A DNA stretch of 64,000 nucleotides from Lewinellaceae bacterium. GTDB taxonomy: Bacteria; Bacteroidota; Bacteroidia; Chitinophagales; Saprospiraceae. Made by a program: the position numbers and the translations under genes. The stretch spans positions 164,300 through 228,299 of the forward strand of contig JACJXZ010000018.1 of assembly GCA_020636375.1 (NCBI GenBank), read 5' to 3'. A model generated the notes under the pieces. The model did not search any database. It was not told the DNA's origin and saw only the letters and a program-made list of their open reading frames with translations. Shown here one piece after another: positions 44,806 to 53,235 of this stretch (position 1 is its first letter; each line of letters opens with the position of its first letter).

Positions 44806-45891
44806 TCATATCCGCTGGCTCAGCCTCCAGGCCCGCGCCAGCATGGTCACCCGGTCGTAGTTTTTGATGCCCTCGTGAATGCCCTGGGATTTGAGGTAAG
44901 CATCGTAGGCGTAGTATCGGAAGCGGGGCATGATATCCGGGTAGCGCCGCAGCACTTCGTTGATGGCGTCGAGGTCGGACTGGATGCCGAGAGGCAGGCT
45001 TTCTCTGAACTCCCGGTACTTTTCCGGTTCGTACTGCAGGTAGTCGGCGGCGAGGGTCCTCCAGTAGTTGAGGTGGCCGATGTAGGCGATCACGGGGTCG
45101 TCGGACCCGATACAGGCGAGATAGCCCAGGAAGTTGCAGGTTCCCTCATCTCCGAACCCATAACCATGCGCCAGTTCATGGGCCATGACGTAGGGCTTCT
45201 GGAGGGGGTGCAGGCCGGCGTCGATGTGGCCTTCACCCGTAAACGGGAAGTAAAGCCCGGAGGAACTGAACCGCAGGAAGATCCCTTTGGGCAGCACATA
45301 GCGGCCGCGCACCCTGCCTGCCGTGGAGAAGCCATGCTGGGCCAGCCAGCCTTCCAGCTCCGCCCGGAGTTTTTTCTCCAGTCCCCGGGGGAGCATTTCT
45401 TCGCTGACCGGTTCGCGGGTGATGTCCGGTATCTCGTTTCTCAGCCGTTTGATGGTTTCGGTTTCATGGGCAAATTCTTCCTTCAATTCCGAAAAAGTGA
45501 GCGGCTTCAATTCCAGCCCCAGCTGGTTTTCGATCGGCAGGCGCCCGTAGTTGAAGCCCCAAAGGGCCAGGAAAAGGAAAACGCCCCCGCCCAGGAAAGC
45601 GCCGGTGCCCAAAACCCCATCCAGGGCCTTCAGCCAGAGGTTGCGGTATTTCCGGCGCCACCACCGGCCCAGCCCGCGCCCCAGAAAATAAACCAGCCCC
45701 AGAAGAAAAAGGTAGATCAGCGGGAGCGGGAACCAGGCCAGCAGGTAATCGATCAGCCAGCGCAGGGCGGGGAACAGCAGGCGGCTGTAGTACCGCTCGA
45801 TGATTTCGGGGTGCCCGGAAAGCGCAAAGCGCAAAGCCAGGGCACCCAGACCCAGCGCGATCCAGGCCAGCTTTGTTTTTGTGTTCGACAT
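44806..45891 (-). CDS. DUF3810 membrane protein with HExxH motif
   Basis: Three N-terminal hydrophobic helices (ALGLGALALRFALS; LLAWFPLPLIYLFLLGLVYF; GTGAFLGGGVFLFLALWGFN) are followed by a soluble domain. The soluble part contains the zinc-peptidase motif MAHELAHGYGFGDEG and further conserved parts FLGYLACIGSD and YIGHLNYWRTL. The family (DUF3810) is common in Bacteroidota and is probably a membrane-anchored metallopeptidase acting on an unknown substrate. The length of 361 residues fits. Confidence 0.88.
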   Translation of the reverse strand: MSNTKTKLAWIALGLGALALRFALSGHPEIIERYYSRLLFPALRWLIDYLLAWFPLPLIYLFLLGLVYFLGRGLGRWWRRKYRNLWLKALDGVLGTGAFLGGGVFLFLALWGFNYGRLPIENQLGLELKPLTFSELKEEFAHETETIKRLRNEIPDITREPVSEEMLPRGLEKKLRAELEGWLAQHGFSTAGRVRGRYVLPKGIFLRFSSSGLYFPFTGEGHIDAGLHPLQKPYVMAHELAHGYGFGDEGTCNFLGYLACIGSDDPVIAYIGHLNYWRTLAADYLQYEPEKYREFRESLPLGIQSDLDAINEVLRRYPDIMPRFRYYAYDAYLKSQGIHEGIKNYDRVTMLARAWRLSQRI

Positions 45892-46025
45892 AGGCTCTTT
45901 GTTGGCTTTTTTTTCTCAAACGGAATGCAGGGGCAGGTTCGTCTCACAAAGAAGAAACTTTCCCCATCTTTGTTTGTTCTCTTCTTGGTAAAAAAACCGC
46001 CCTGGCAGTGTCCTGGCCAGGACAA

Positions 46026-46052
46026 TTGAAAGGAGGAGTTTAACTATATTTG
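46026..46052 (+). promoter_or_regulatory. Probable trxA promoter
   Basis: TTG, 16 bases and TATATTTG resemble the Bacteroidota consensus, with spacing slightly short. It lies 74 bases before the trxA start. Confidence 0.55.
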
Positions 46053-46125
46053 CAACTCTTTGCAGCCAGGCGCTGTTAACTCAATTTAGTGCAATTTTTT
46101 AACTAACCCGCAAAATGCGATAAAT

Positions 46126-46443
46126 ATGGCTTTCGAGTTCACTGATGCAAATTTCAAAGAGACAGCATTAGATACAGAAAGTGTTGCCGTGGTGGACTTC
46201 TGGGCGGAATGGTGCGGCCCGTGCCGCATGATCGGCCCGATCATCGAGGAACTTTCAAAGGAATACGAAGGAAAAGTTGTCGTAGGAAAAGTCAACGTTG
46301 ATCACAATCCGGAGGTATCCATGAAATATGGCATCCGGAGCATCCCCACCGTCCTCATCCTGAAAAAAGGAGAGGTGGTCGATAAGCAGGTTGGCGTAAC
46401 GACGAAAAAGGTGCTGGTCGACAAAATCGAATCGCACCTGTAA
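46126..46443 (+). CDS. trxA: Thioredoxin
   Basis: The 105-residue protein has the redox motif WCGPC in VVDFWAEWCGPCRMIGPII and the cis-Pro in SIPTVLILKKGEVV. It reduces protein disulfides in the cytoplasm with NADPH through thioredoxin reductase, which is not in the window. A hairpin terminator follows 20 bases after the stop, so the gene is probably transcribed alone from the promoter at 46026. Length and sequence are normal. Confidence 0.97.
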   Translation: MAFEFTDANFKETALDTESVAVVDFWAEWCGPCRMIGPIIEELSKEYEGKVVVGKVNVDHNPEVSMKYGIRSIPTVLILKKGEVVDKQVGVTTKKVLVDKIESHL

Positions 46444-46462
46444 AGATGCCTGAAATGCCGGC

Positions 46463-46512
46463 AGCCCTTATTCTCTCCTTCCCGGAAGAATAAGGGCTTT
46501 TTGTGTTTTTTA
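46463..46512 (+). terminator. Rho-independent terminator of trxA
   Basis: agcccttattct (46463-46474) pairs perfectly with agaataagggct (46487-46498), followed by ttttgtgtttttt. Confidence 0.9.
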
Positions 46513-46530
46513 AAATAATCATCCTCATCC

Positions 46531-47460
46531 ATGAAGTTGTCAGACAATTACGATGTGCGCGACCTGGGCAACCTGGAGCTGTTGGCCAGGCAGGTAGTGG
46601 AAGGATTCATCATCGGCCTGCACAAAAGCCCCTTTCACGGCTTTTCCGTTGAATTTGCCGAACACCGCCTCTACAACCCGGGGGAAGACACCCGGAATAT
46701 CGACTGGAAAGTTTACGCCAGGACGGACCGGTTGTTTACCAAACGGTTCGAAGAGGAAACCAACCTGCGCTGCCAGATCGTCATCGACGCTTCCTCCTCT
46801 ATGTACTTCCCCGAGGTGGCCACAACCGGCAAGGACTACATCAACAAGCTGCGCTTCTCGGCCCTCTCTGCCGCCGCGCTGATGAACCTGCTGCAACGGC
46901 AGCGCGACGCCTTCGGGCTGAGCGTCTTCGATGAGGATGTACATATCCATACCCGCTGCAAGAGCAGCACGTCCCATTATCGCCTGCTCCTGACCTATCT
47001 CGACCAGATCATCAACAACCCGGTTCGCAACAAGGCCACTTCTGCCGCCAGGGCCCTGCACCAGATCGCCGACTCCATCCACAAGCGGTCGATGGTGATC
47101 ATCTTCAGCGATATGTTCGAACAAACGGAGGATACCGAGCAGTTGTTCGCCGCCATGCAACACCTCAAACACAACAAGCACGAAGTCGTGCTCTTCCACG
47201 TGGTCGATAAATCAAAGGAGATCAACTTTGAGTTTGAGAACCGCCCGTACCTGTTCATCGACATGGAGTCCGGCGAGAAAGTCCGCCTGCAGTCCAACCA
47301 GGTCCGGGACTACTACATCCAGCAGATGGCAAAATTCAAGGAAGAACTCCGGTTCAAATGCCTGCAGTACCGGATCGACTTTGTGGAAGCCGACATCAAC
47401 GAGGGCTTCCGCAATATCCTGCAGTCTTTCCTGGTGAAGCGGAGTAAGATGCGGGCGTAG
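46531..47460 (+). CDS. DUF58 domain protein with VWA-like fold
   Basis: The DUF58 motif YNPGEDTRNIDWKVYARTDR lies near residue 50, followed by LFTKRFEEETNL. A von Willebrand A-like domain carries the metal site DASSSMYF (DxSxS). No membrane segment is present, so it is cytoplasmic. DUF58 proteins usually accompany MoxR ATPases and BatA-type membrane proteins; the BatA-type gene in this window is at 5593, and the moxR gene, if any, is elsewhere. It is separated from trxA by a terminator. Confidence 0.9.
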   Translation: MKLSDNYDVRDLGNLELLARQVVEGFIIGLHKSPFHGFSVEFAEHRLYNPGEDTRNIDWKVYARTDRLFTKRFEEETNLRCQIVIDASSSMYFPEVATTGKDYINKLRFSALSAAALMNLLQRQRDAFGLSVFDEDVHIHTRCKSSTSHYRLLLTYLDQIINNPVRNKATSAARALHQIADSIHKRSMVIIFSDMFEQTEDTEQLFAAMQHLKHNKHEVVLFHVVDKSKEINFEFENRPYLFIDMESGEKVRLQSNQVRDYYIQQMAKFKEELRFKCLQYRIDFVEADINEGFRNILQSFLVKRSKMRA

Positions 47461-47524
47461 GGAAGGCCGGGCAGTCAGCGCTTGCCTGGTGGGAACCGGG
47501 GGCGTTGAGAAGATGCCGGAAACC

Positions 47525-47600
47525 AGGGGTTCAGTTGTTCGTTGCCGGTTGTTTGTTGAAGGCAACTCCGCCCGGGGAACTGACAACTGTCAGCTAAAAG
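47525..47600. repeat. Heptamer words (gttgttcgttgccgg-type)
   Basis: The words cagttgttcgttgccggttg and gaactgacaactgtcagc belong to the class also seen at 52501, 55812 and 62718. The stretch is imperfect, with inverted halves (cagttg/caactg). No gene lies here. Confidence 0.6.
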
Positions 47601-47618
47601 CCCTCTCCGCCAAGCCCC

Positions 47619-48374
47619 TCACCCTTCATCCCCCACCAGCCACTTCTTAAAGTGGGGCGACCGCTCCGTGCTCACGATGGTCTCCAGCTCACATTCGGGT
47701 TTCAGTTCTACCTTTACCCGCGACTTGGAATAGGCATACATCTCCCGGATGGCGTCGATGTTGACAATAAACTGCCGGTTGATCCGGAAAAAGGACTGGG
47801 GGTCGGCCATCTCTTCCAGTTTTTCCAGGGAATAATCCAGCGGGTAGCGTTTCCCTTCGCGGGTAACCACGAAGGTGATCTTGCTTTCCGTATAAAAATA
47901 GGCGGCTTCCTTCATTTCCACGACCCGGATGCTCTGCCCGATGCGAATGAGGAAGCGCCGGTTGAACTGTTCTCCCTGCAGGGCCCGTGCCAGCTGAGCG
48001 TAATCGACCTGTCCGCCCCCGCTCCATTTACGGTATTTTTCGATGGCCTGCTCCAGTTCGGGCCGTTTTATGGGCTTGAGCAAATAGTCGATCGCATTGA
48101 CTTTGAATGCCTGAATGGCGTACTGGTCATAGGCGGTGGTGAAGATGACCGGTTTTTCCACCTCTACGTGGTTGAACACTTCAAAACTGGACCCGTCGGC
48201 CAGGTGGATGTCCATGAAAATGAGGTCGGGCATCTCGTTTTTGGCCATCCAGTTGAGCACCATTTCCACGCTGTCGAGCGGATCTTCCATAACCGCCTCG
48301 GGAATGATTTCTTTAACGAGCTTCTGCAGGCGGCGGGCCGCCGCATCTTCGTCTTCGATGATCAGTATTCTCAT
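47619..48374 (-). CDS. LytTR-family response regulator
   Basis: Residues 1-120 form a receiver domain: acidic pair in IIEDEDAAARRL, phospho-acceptor Asp in LIFMDIHLADG and Lys in YLLKPIKRPELE. The C-terminal 100 residues are a LytTR DNA-binding domain with FFRINRQFIVNIDAIREMY and KVELKPECELETIVS. The start codon overlaps the end of the sensor kinase gene by four bases, so they are translated as a pair. Targets are unknown; upstream yceI may be among them by autoregulation. Confidence 0.94.
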   Translation of the reverse strand: MRILIIEDEDAAARRLQKLVKEIIPEAVMEDPLDSVEMVLNWMAKNEMPDLIFMDIHLADGSSFEVFNHVEVEKPVIFTTAYDQYAIQAFKVNAIDYLLKPIKRPELEQAIEKYRKWSGGGQVDYAQLARALQGEQFNRRFLIRIGQSIRVVEMKEAAYFYTESKITFVVTREGKRYPLDYSLEKLEEMADPQSFFRINRQFIVNIDAIREMYAYSKSRVKVELKPECELETIVSTERSPHFKKWLVGDEG

Positions 48375-51235
48375 TCTTTTCCGTTTTTTATGATCGGGAT
48401 GCTGACGCTGAAATAGCCCTCTGTTTCTTCGATGCGGACGGCCCGGTCGATGAGCAGGGCGTAGCGGTTGACGATGCTCTGCAAACCAAAGCCGGTGGAT
48501 ATTTCCATAGCGATCTTCTTCTGGAGGTTGTTGCGCACGGTGATGTACTGCTCTTCAGCGCAAATTTCAATATTCAGGGGGCGGGATTTCGAAATGATGT
48601 TGTGTTTCACGGCGTTCTCCACGAGTATCTGCAGGGTCAGCGGCGCAATATAGGCCTGCCGGCTGCCGCTCCGCACGGTGAGCGAAAGGTTGTCCCCAAA
48701 CCGTTTTTTCAGGAGGAAGGCGTAATTCTGCACCAGCTCGACCTCCTCTTCCAGGCTGATCACCTCCATCTCCCGGTACTGCAGGATGCTGCGGTAAAAG
48801 TCGGACAACTTCTCGACGAATTCCACGGCCATTTCCGGGTTTTCTTCGATGATGGTGATCAGCGTATTGAAGCTGTTGAACAGGAAATGGGGGTTGATCT
48901 GGCTCTTCAGGGCCTCGAACTGGCTTTCGATCTTTTCCTTTTTCAGGGTAGCTTCCCGCTTCAGCCGGTTGTCGCGCTGGCGAATGAACCAGGCAATGCC
49001 CGATCCCGAGGCGGCCAGGCAAAGCAGGATGAACCACCACTGCCTCCAGTAAGGCGCCTGGACCACAAAGCTGTAGGATTGTACCGGCTCGTCGTCAAAA
49101 GCCTCATTCTCGGTGGCGGCCAGTTTGAACGTATAGGCGCCGGGAGGCAGGTTCGAGTAATTGGCCTGCCGGTCCCGGGAATAGATCCAGCCCAGGTCAA
49201 ACCCCTCCAGCATATAGCGGTACCTGACCTTGGAGGGGGCGGTGTACCACAATCCGACATACTCGAAAACCAGGTTGTTCTCGTTGTAGGAAAACACCTG
49301 GCGCTGCCGGAAATCCACCGGCGCCAGGAAGGCCGAGACGCTGGTCAGGCTGACCCGGGGATGGATGCATAGGTTTTCATTGAGGGCAGTGTATTTTATC
49401 AGCCGGTTCTGGGCACCGATCCAGATGGCCCCGTCCGCTCCATGGCATACGGCGTTGAGGTTGGGCTCGATGTTCTTCAGGCCGATCTCGTCGTCGTAAT
49501 AGATGATGTGCCGGGTTGCGGGGTCGAGCAGGTCGATCCCGGAAGGATGGACGATCAGGATGTTTCCCTTGTCGTCGGTAATGAGGCTGGTGATGGCCAT
49601 GTCGCGGATGCCTTCCTTGACGGAGAGCCGCTGGAAGCGCCGGCCGTCCCATTCAAAAACGCCGTCCCGCCCGGAGCTGAACCAGATGTGGCCCCGGCTG
49701 TCTTCTGTGATCGAATAAATGGCCTTGAGGGCGATGCCGTCCGCCTCGGCGAAGTTGTGGATTTGCCCGTTTTCGATATAGCTCAGGCCCTCGCCGTCGG
49801 TGCCGAACCAGGTGCGCCCCTTGCTGTCGAGAAAGACGCTGTAGATAAAGTTGGTGCCCAGCCCGCTGGCTTCGTCAAAGCGCTTCACCTGAAGGTGGCC
49901 GGGGGCGAAGACATCCGTATCGCAGATGAATTCCGTGACGCCGCCCAGGGTGGCCAGCCAGATGTAGGGCCCTCTGCCGTCGATATCGAGGATGCTGCCG
50001 TTGGACAGGCCGTCGGCCTCGGTGAGGTGGCGTTCCCTGCCGGTTGCGGGGTCGATGCAGAACAGGCCGTTGCCGAAGGTGCCCACCCAGATAGTTCCTG
50101 CCTGGCTTTCGAAAAGGCTGATGACATTTTCCTTTTTGTATAAACGGAAAACGCGCTTGTCCTCATCGTAGCGGTAGAGCCCGTCCTGCCCTCCTATCCA
50201 TAGCCGGCCGCTGCGGCTGGCCAGCACGGCCTGAATATTGTCTGCTGTTTCTTTGATGAATTCAAACTGCCGGTTGGCGGCATAGGCCGGTTTGTGGTTG
50301 CCCACTACCCAGATATTGCCTTCGCAGTCCTTGTGCAGGCCGTAGATTTTTTTGCCGGCCAGGCCTTCAAATTCTATTGCCGACAGTTGCCCGGTGGACA
50401 GCGAATAGCGAACAAGGCCCTGGCCTTCGGTGCCGGCCCACAATTCCAGCCCTTCGAACAATTCCAGGGTACTCACCGGCCCAAACGGCCAGTCTTCCTG
50501 GACCACGCTGAAGGCCTGCTTCCGGGTATCGTAGTAACAAATACCCTTATCGTAAGTCCCGATCCAGAAATTCCCCTTGCTATCGGGTATAATAGCCCGG
50601 ACGATCTCATCCGGCAGCCCGTCGGCCCGGGTAATGTTCCGGACGTTCTTTTCGCCGCCTTCCACCGAGCAGACGCTGATACCGCCGTCCGTTCCTATCC
50701 AGGCACGCCCCTCCTCATCGGTAACCACCACGTAAACATCATTGCCCGGCAGGCCGTCTTCGGTAGCGATGTTGTACATTCTCCGGCCATCGAAGCAGTA
50801 GAGCCCTTCGCCGTAAGTGGCCAGCCAGATTATGCCGTCTTTTCCCTGCCCGAAACCGGAAATGCGGGCTGCGGGCAGGCCCTCCTCCGGCTCCCATAAC
50901 TGAAGCCGGCCGGCCGGCCCCAGGTGGAAGATGCGCCCGTCTTCGTAACCGATCCAGAAGCGCCGGCCCTCGTCTTCAAAAATGGCCGTGACGGTATTGC
51001 TGCCCAGGGAATCCGGGACCGGAAACTGCTGGTACTGCTGGCCGTCGTACCGGAACAATCCCTCGTCGGAACCGAACCAGAGAAAGCCGTCCGATGCTTC
51101 GTAGACCAGAGACATCTTAACATCCCGGTGTACCTCGTCCGGCAGGTGCTCCACGAAAAAAGGGGTTTGCCCGCCGGCCGTGGTGGCCAGGGCCCAAAAG
51201 GATAATATGAAGACATGAACCCTCAGCACAATCAT
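48371..51235 (-). CDS. Sensor histidine kinase with periplasmic propeller and LytS-type kinase domain
   Basis: After the signal sequence (VHVFILSFWALATTAGGQ) about 640 residues form a two-component-regulator beta-propeller with many blades of the type DGFLWFGSDEGLFRYDG. A Y_Y_Y domain follows (YMLEGFDLGW to GAYTFKLAATEN), then one membrane helix (QWWFILLCLAASGSGIAWFI). The His_kinase domain has the phospho-accepting His in QINPHFLFNSFNTLI and an ATP-binding domain near LTLQILVENAVKHNI and STGFGLQSIVNRY. It pairs with the LytTR regulator downstream. It overlaps yceI by four bases. The ligand of the propeller is unknown. Confidence 0.94.
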   Translation of the reverse strand: MIVLRVHVFILSFWALATTAGGQTPFFVEHLPDEVHRDVKMSLVYEASDGFLWFGSDEGLFRYDGQQYQQFPVPDSLGSNTVTAIFEDEGRRFWIGYEDGRIFHLGPAGRLQLWEPEEGLPAARISGFGQGKDGIIWLATYGEGLYCFDGRRMYNIATEDGLPGNDVYVVVTDEEGRAWIGTDGGISVCSVEGGEKNVRNITRADGLPDEIVRAIIPDSKGNFWIGTYDKGICYYDTRKQAFSVVQEDWPFGPVSTLELFEGLELWAGTEGQGLVRYSLSTGQLSAIEFEGLAGKKIYGLHKDCEGNIWVVGNHKPAYAANRQFEFIKETADNIQAVLASRSGRLWIGGQDGLYRYDEDKRVFRLYKKENVISLFESQAGTIWVGTFGNGLFCIDPATGRERHLTEADGLSNGSILDIDGRGPYIWLATLGGVTEFICDTDVFAPGHLQVKRFDEASGLGTNFIYSVFLDSKGRTWFGTDGEGLSYIENGQIHNFAEADGIALKAIYSITEDSRGHIWFSSGRDGVFEWDGRRFQRLSVKEGIRDMAITSLITDDKGNILIVHPSGIDLLDPATRHIIYYDDEIGLKNIEPNLNAVCHGADGAIWIGAQNRLIKYTALNENLCIHPRVSLTSVSAFLAPVDFRQRQVFSYNENNLVFEYVGLWYTAPSKVRYRYMLEGFDLGWIYSRDRQANYSNLPPGAYTFKLAATENEAFDDEPVQSYSFVVQAPYWRQWWFILLCLAASGSGIAWFIRQRDNRLKREATLKKEKIESQFEALKSQINPHFLFNSFNTLITIIEENPEMAVEFVEKLSDFYRSILQYREMEVISLEEEVELVQNYAFLLKKRFGDNLSLTVRSGSRQAYIAPLTLQILVENAVKHNIISKSRPLNIEICAEEQYITVRNNLQKKIAMEISTGFGLQSIVNRYALLIDRAVRIEETEGYFSVSIPIIKNGKE

Positions 51236-51789
51236 TTTAATAACGTAGCCCTGATCTGCACCTCGATCTCTTCGGCTATCTTCTGGTAAACGATCTTCGG
51301 GATGGTAATGTCGTGCTCCTCCAGCAGGACCGTAAAGGAGGAAACGACCTCCAGCCCTTTCTTTCCGGAGACCACTTCGCTCTTGATGATCCGCTCCTGC
51401 TCCACTCCGTGGATATTCAGCTTCCCCTTCGCCCGGATGGTATAGGTTCCGGGCTGGGAAAGGTCGACGTTTTCGATGATCTTCCCGGAAAAGGTGGCCT
51501 CCGGGTATTTCTTGCTTTCCATGTAATTTTCATTGAAGTGTTCCCGCTGCAGCGGGCTGTTAAACCCCTGGAAGGTATTGAGCTTTACCGCAAATGCAAA
51601 GGAATTGTCCGCCGGGTTGATCAGTCCCCTGAGCTTATCGGAAGAAGCTTCGATCAGCTCCAGGGGGGCGTCGGACTTGAAATAGATCGCCCCTTCTCCT
51701 ATCTGGTAGTATCCCTGCCCGGCACCGCTGTTCCACATCAACAGGCAGCAGAACAAGGCCATGATCGGGCTGCTTTTTTGTAGGTTCAT
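51232..51789 (-). CDS. YceI-family secreted protein
   Basis: A signal peptide (MALFCCLLMWNSGAG) is followed by a lipocalin-like YceI domain: YQIGEGAIYFKSDAPLELIE, NSFAFAVKLNTFQGFNSPLQ, HFNENYMESKKYPEATFSGK and GTYTIRAKGKLNIHGVEQER. YceI proteins bind polyisoprenoids or other hydrophobic molecules in the periplasm. It is the first gene of the operon with a propeller kinase and LytTR regulator. The linkage suggests that the kinase senses a state related to the YceI ligand, but this is only an inference. Confidence 0.9.
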   Translation of the reverse strand: MNLQKSSPIMALFCCLLMWNSGAGQGYYQIGEGAIYFKSDAPLELIEASSDKLRGLINPADNSFAFAVKLNTFQGFNSPLQREHFNENYMESKKYPEATFSGKIIENVDLSQPGTYTIRAKGKLNIHGVEQERIIKSEVVSGKKGLEVVSSFTVLLEEHDITIPKIVYQKIAEEIEVQIRATLLK

Positions 51790-51888
51790 TTCCTGGTCTT
51801 TATTTCAAAGGTGAAGTTTAGGGCAAAATGCCCTGCTTAGGAAATAAAACATTCCCAACGGGAAAAAATTTTTGCTGAATGGGGATAA

Positions 51889-52432
51889 TTGGGTTTTGGG
51901 GAGTTGGGTTTTGGTTTTTGGGTTTTGGGGAGTTGGGTTTTGGGGAGTTGGGTTTTGGGGTTGGGTTTTGGGGTTGGTTTTGGGGGTGGGTTTTGGGGTT
52001 GGGTTTTGGGGTTGGGTTTTGGGGTTGGGTTTTGGGGTTGGGGTTGGGTTTTGGGGTTGGGGTTGGGTTTTGGGGTTGGGGTTGGGGGTTGGGTTTTGGG
52101 GTTGGGTTTTGGGTTTTGGGGGTTGGGGTTGGGGTTTGGGGTTGGGTTTTGGGGTTTGGGTTTTGGGTTTTGGGGTTGGGGGTTGGGGGTTGGGTTGGGG
52201 TTGGGGTTGGGGGTTGGGGTTGGGGTTTGGGGGTTGGGGGTTGGGGTTGGGGGTTGGGGGTTGGGGGTTGGGGTTGGGGTTGGGGGTTGGGGTTGGGGTT
52301 GGGGGTTTTGGGGTTGGGGGTTGGGGGTGGGGGTTGGGGGTTGGGGTTGGGGTTGGGGGTTGGGGGTTGGGGTTGGGGTTGGGGTTGGGGTTTGGGGGTT
52401 GGGGGTTGGGGGTTGGGGTTGGGTGTTGGGTG
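51889..52432. repeat. Long G-rich tract (ggggttgggtttt-type), potential G-quadruplex array
   Basis: For over 540 bases the plus strand consists only of G3-G5 runs separated by T1-T4, with almost no A or C. Units change gradually from ggggttgggtttt at the left to ggggttgg and gggggtt at the right. The tract lies upstream of the yceI operon (minus strand) and downstream of the barrel-like gene at 52607, so the G-rich strand is the template strand for both. Confidence 0.95.
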
Positions 52433-52451
52433 GATGCCAGACCAGTCATCA

Positions 52452-52590
52452 GGGGAGCGTTCGCAATTCGCAATTCGCTGTTCGCTGTTTGCGTTTCGCT
52501 AAAAGGTTGGTTGCCCGTTACTGGTTGCCAGCCCGGCCAGACAACGGACAACGGACAACTGGCAACTGGCAACGAACAACTCCCCCCCTC
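52452..52590. repeat. Two adjacent heptamer-word tracts
   Basis: At 52452-52500 the words are gttcgcaattcgc, ctgttcg and ctgtttg, the reverse complement of the GAACAGC class. At 52501-52590 the words are gacaacggacaacggacaac and ggcaactggcaacg. The second class recurs at 47525, 55812 and 62718. Confidence 0.8.
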
Positions 52591-52606
52591 AGCACCGGGC
52601 AGTTTT

Positions 52607-53191
52607 TCACAGCAACCGGTATCCCACTCCTACCGTCACGAAAGACGTGAGGAAGCCAGCCTCGGCGAAGAGGCTCATCCTCTTATCCACAGCGTACCGG
52701 CTGCCGAGGAAAGCCGTGTAGGAGAACTGGGAAGACGATTCCTGGACCCCGAGGCTGACGTCCAGCCGGGCCTTTTCCTCACCGAGCTGCGAAATCCGGG
52801 AATGGTTGCAGGAAAGCGCCAGCCCGCCGTAGACATCCCAGTTGCTGATCCGGGTGTAATGGAAGCCGGTACGCAGGCTGAAGGTGTAGAAGTTGTTGTG
52901 CCAGGAAATTTTCTGCCCCAGCACCTCGCGGGTTTTTTCGGCGGCGGTATAACCGAACTGAAAGCCAACGCTTACCTTTTCGTTGATGAGATAATCGGCG
53001 CCGGCGACCAGGGGGGGCGTCACCGTCCGCGCCTTGTCTGCCGCAAAGGTAGAAATCAGGCCGATGCCGAAGCGGGCGTCCAGTTGGCCGCCCTTCCAGT
53101 AGCGCTCGTTTTTGCTCTGAGCCGTTCCGGTGAAGGGCAATTGAACAAACAGGCAGGACAAAACCAGGGTGATGTAGAACAATCGTTTCAT
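52607..53191 (-). CDS. Outer-membrane beta-barrel-like protein
   Basis: The start is placed at 53191 because MKRLFYITLVLSCLFVQLP is a typical signal peptide with cleavage at GTAQ; an upstream ATG at 53233 adds 14 basic residues. The mature 170 residues alternate hydrophobic strands with turns: ARFGIGLISTFA, YLINEKVSVGFQFGYTAA, FYTFSLRTGFHYTRISNWDV and SLFAEAGFLTSFVTVGVGYRLL. The C-terminal aromatic/Leu end suits a barrel. Function is unknown. The repeat tract begins just beyond its stop. Confidence 0.75.
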   Translation of the reverse strand: MKRLFYITLVLSCLFVQLPFTGTAQSKNERYWKGGQLDARFGIGLISTFAADKARTVTPPLVAGADYLINEKVSVGFQFGYTAAEKTREVLGQKISWHNNFYTFSLRTGFHYTRISNWDVYGGLALSCNHSRISQLGEEKARLDVSLGVQESSSQFSYTAFLGSRYAVDKRMSLFAEAGFLTSFVTVGVGYRLL

Positions 53192-53235
53192 AGCCGGGTG
53201 TTTTAACGTGAATATTTTTTGTTTGCCTTTCAAAG

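Noticed and set aside
51889..52650. Long open frames coding for GVGVGF- and PNPQPPTPK-rich proteins
   Set aside because: They are translations of the G-rich tract, open in several frames at once, without start signals or non-repeat sequence.
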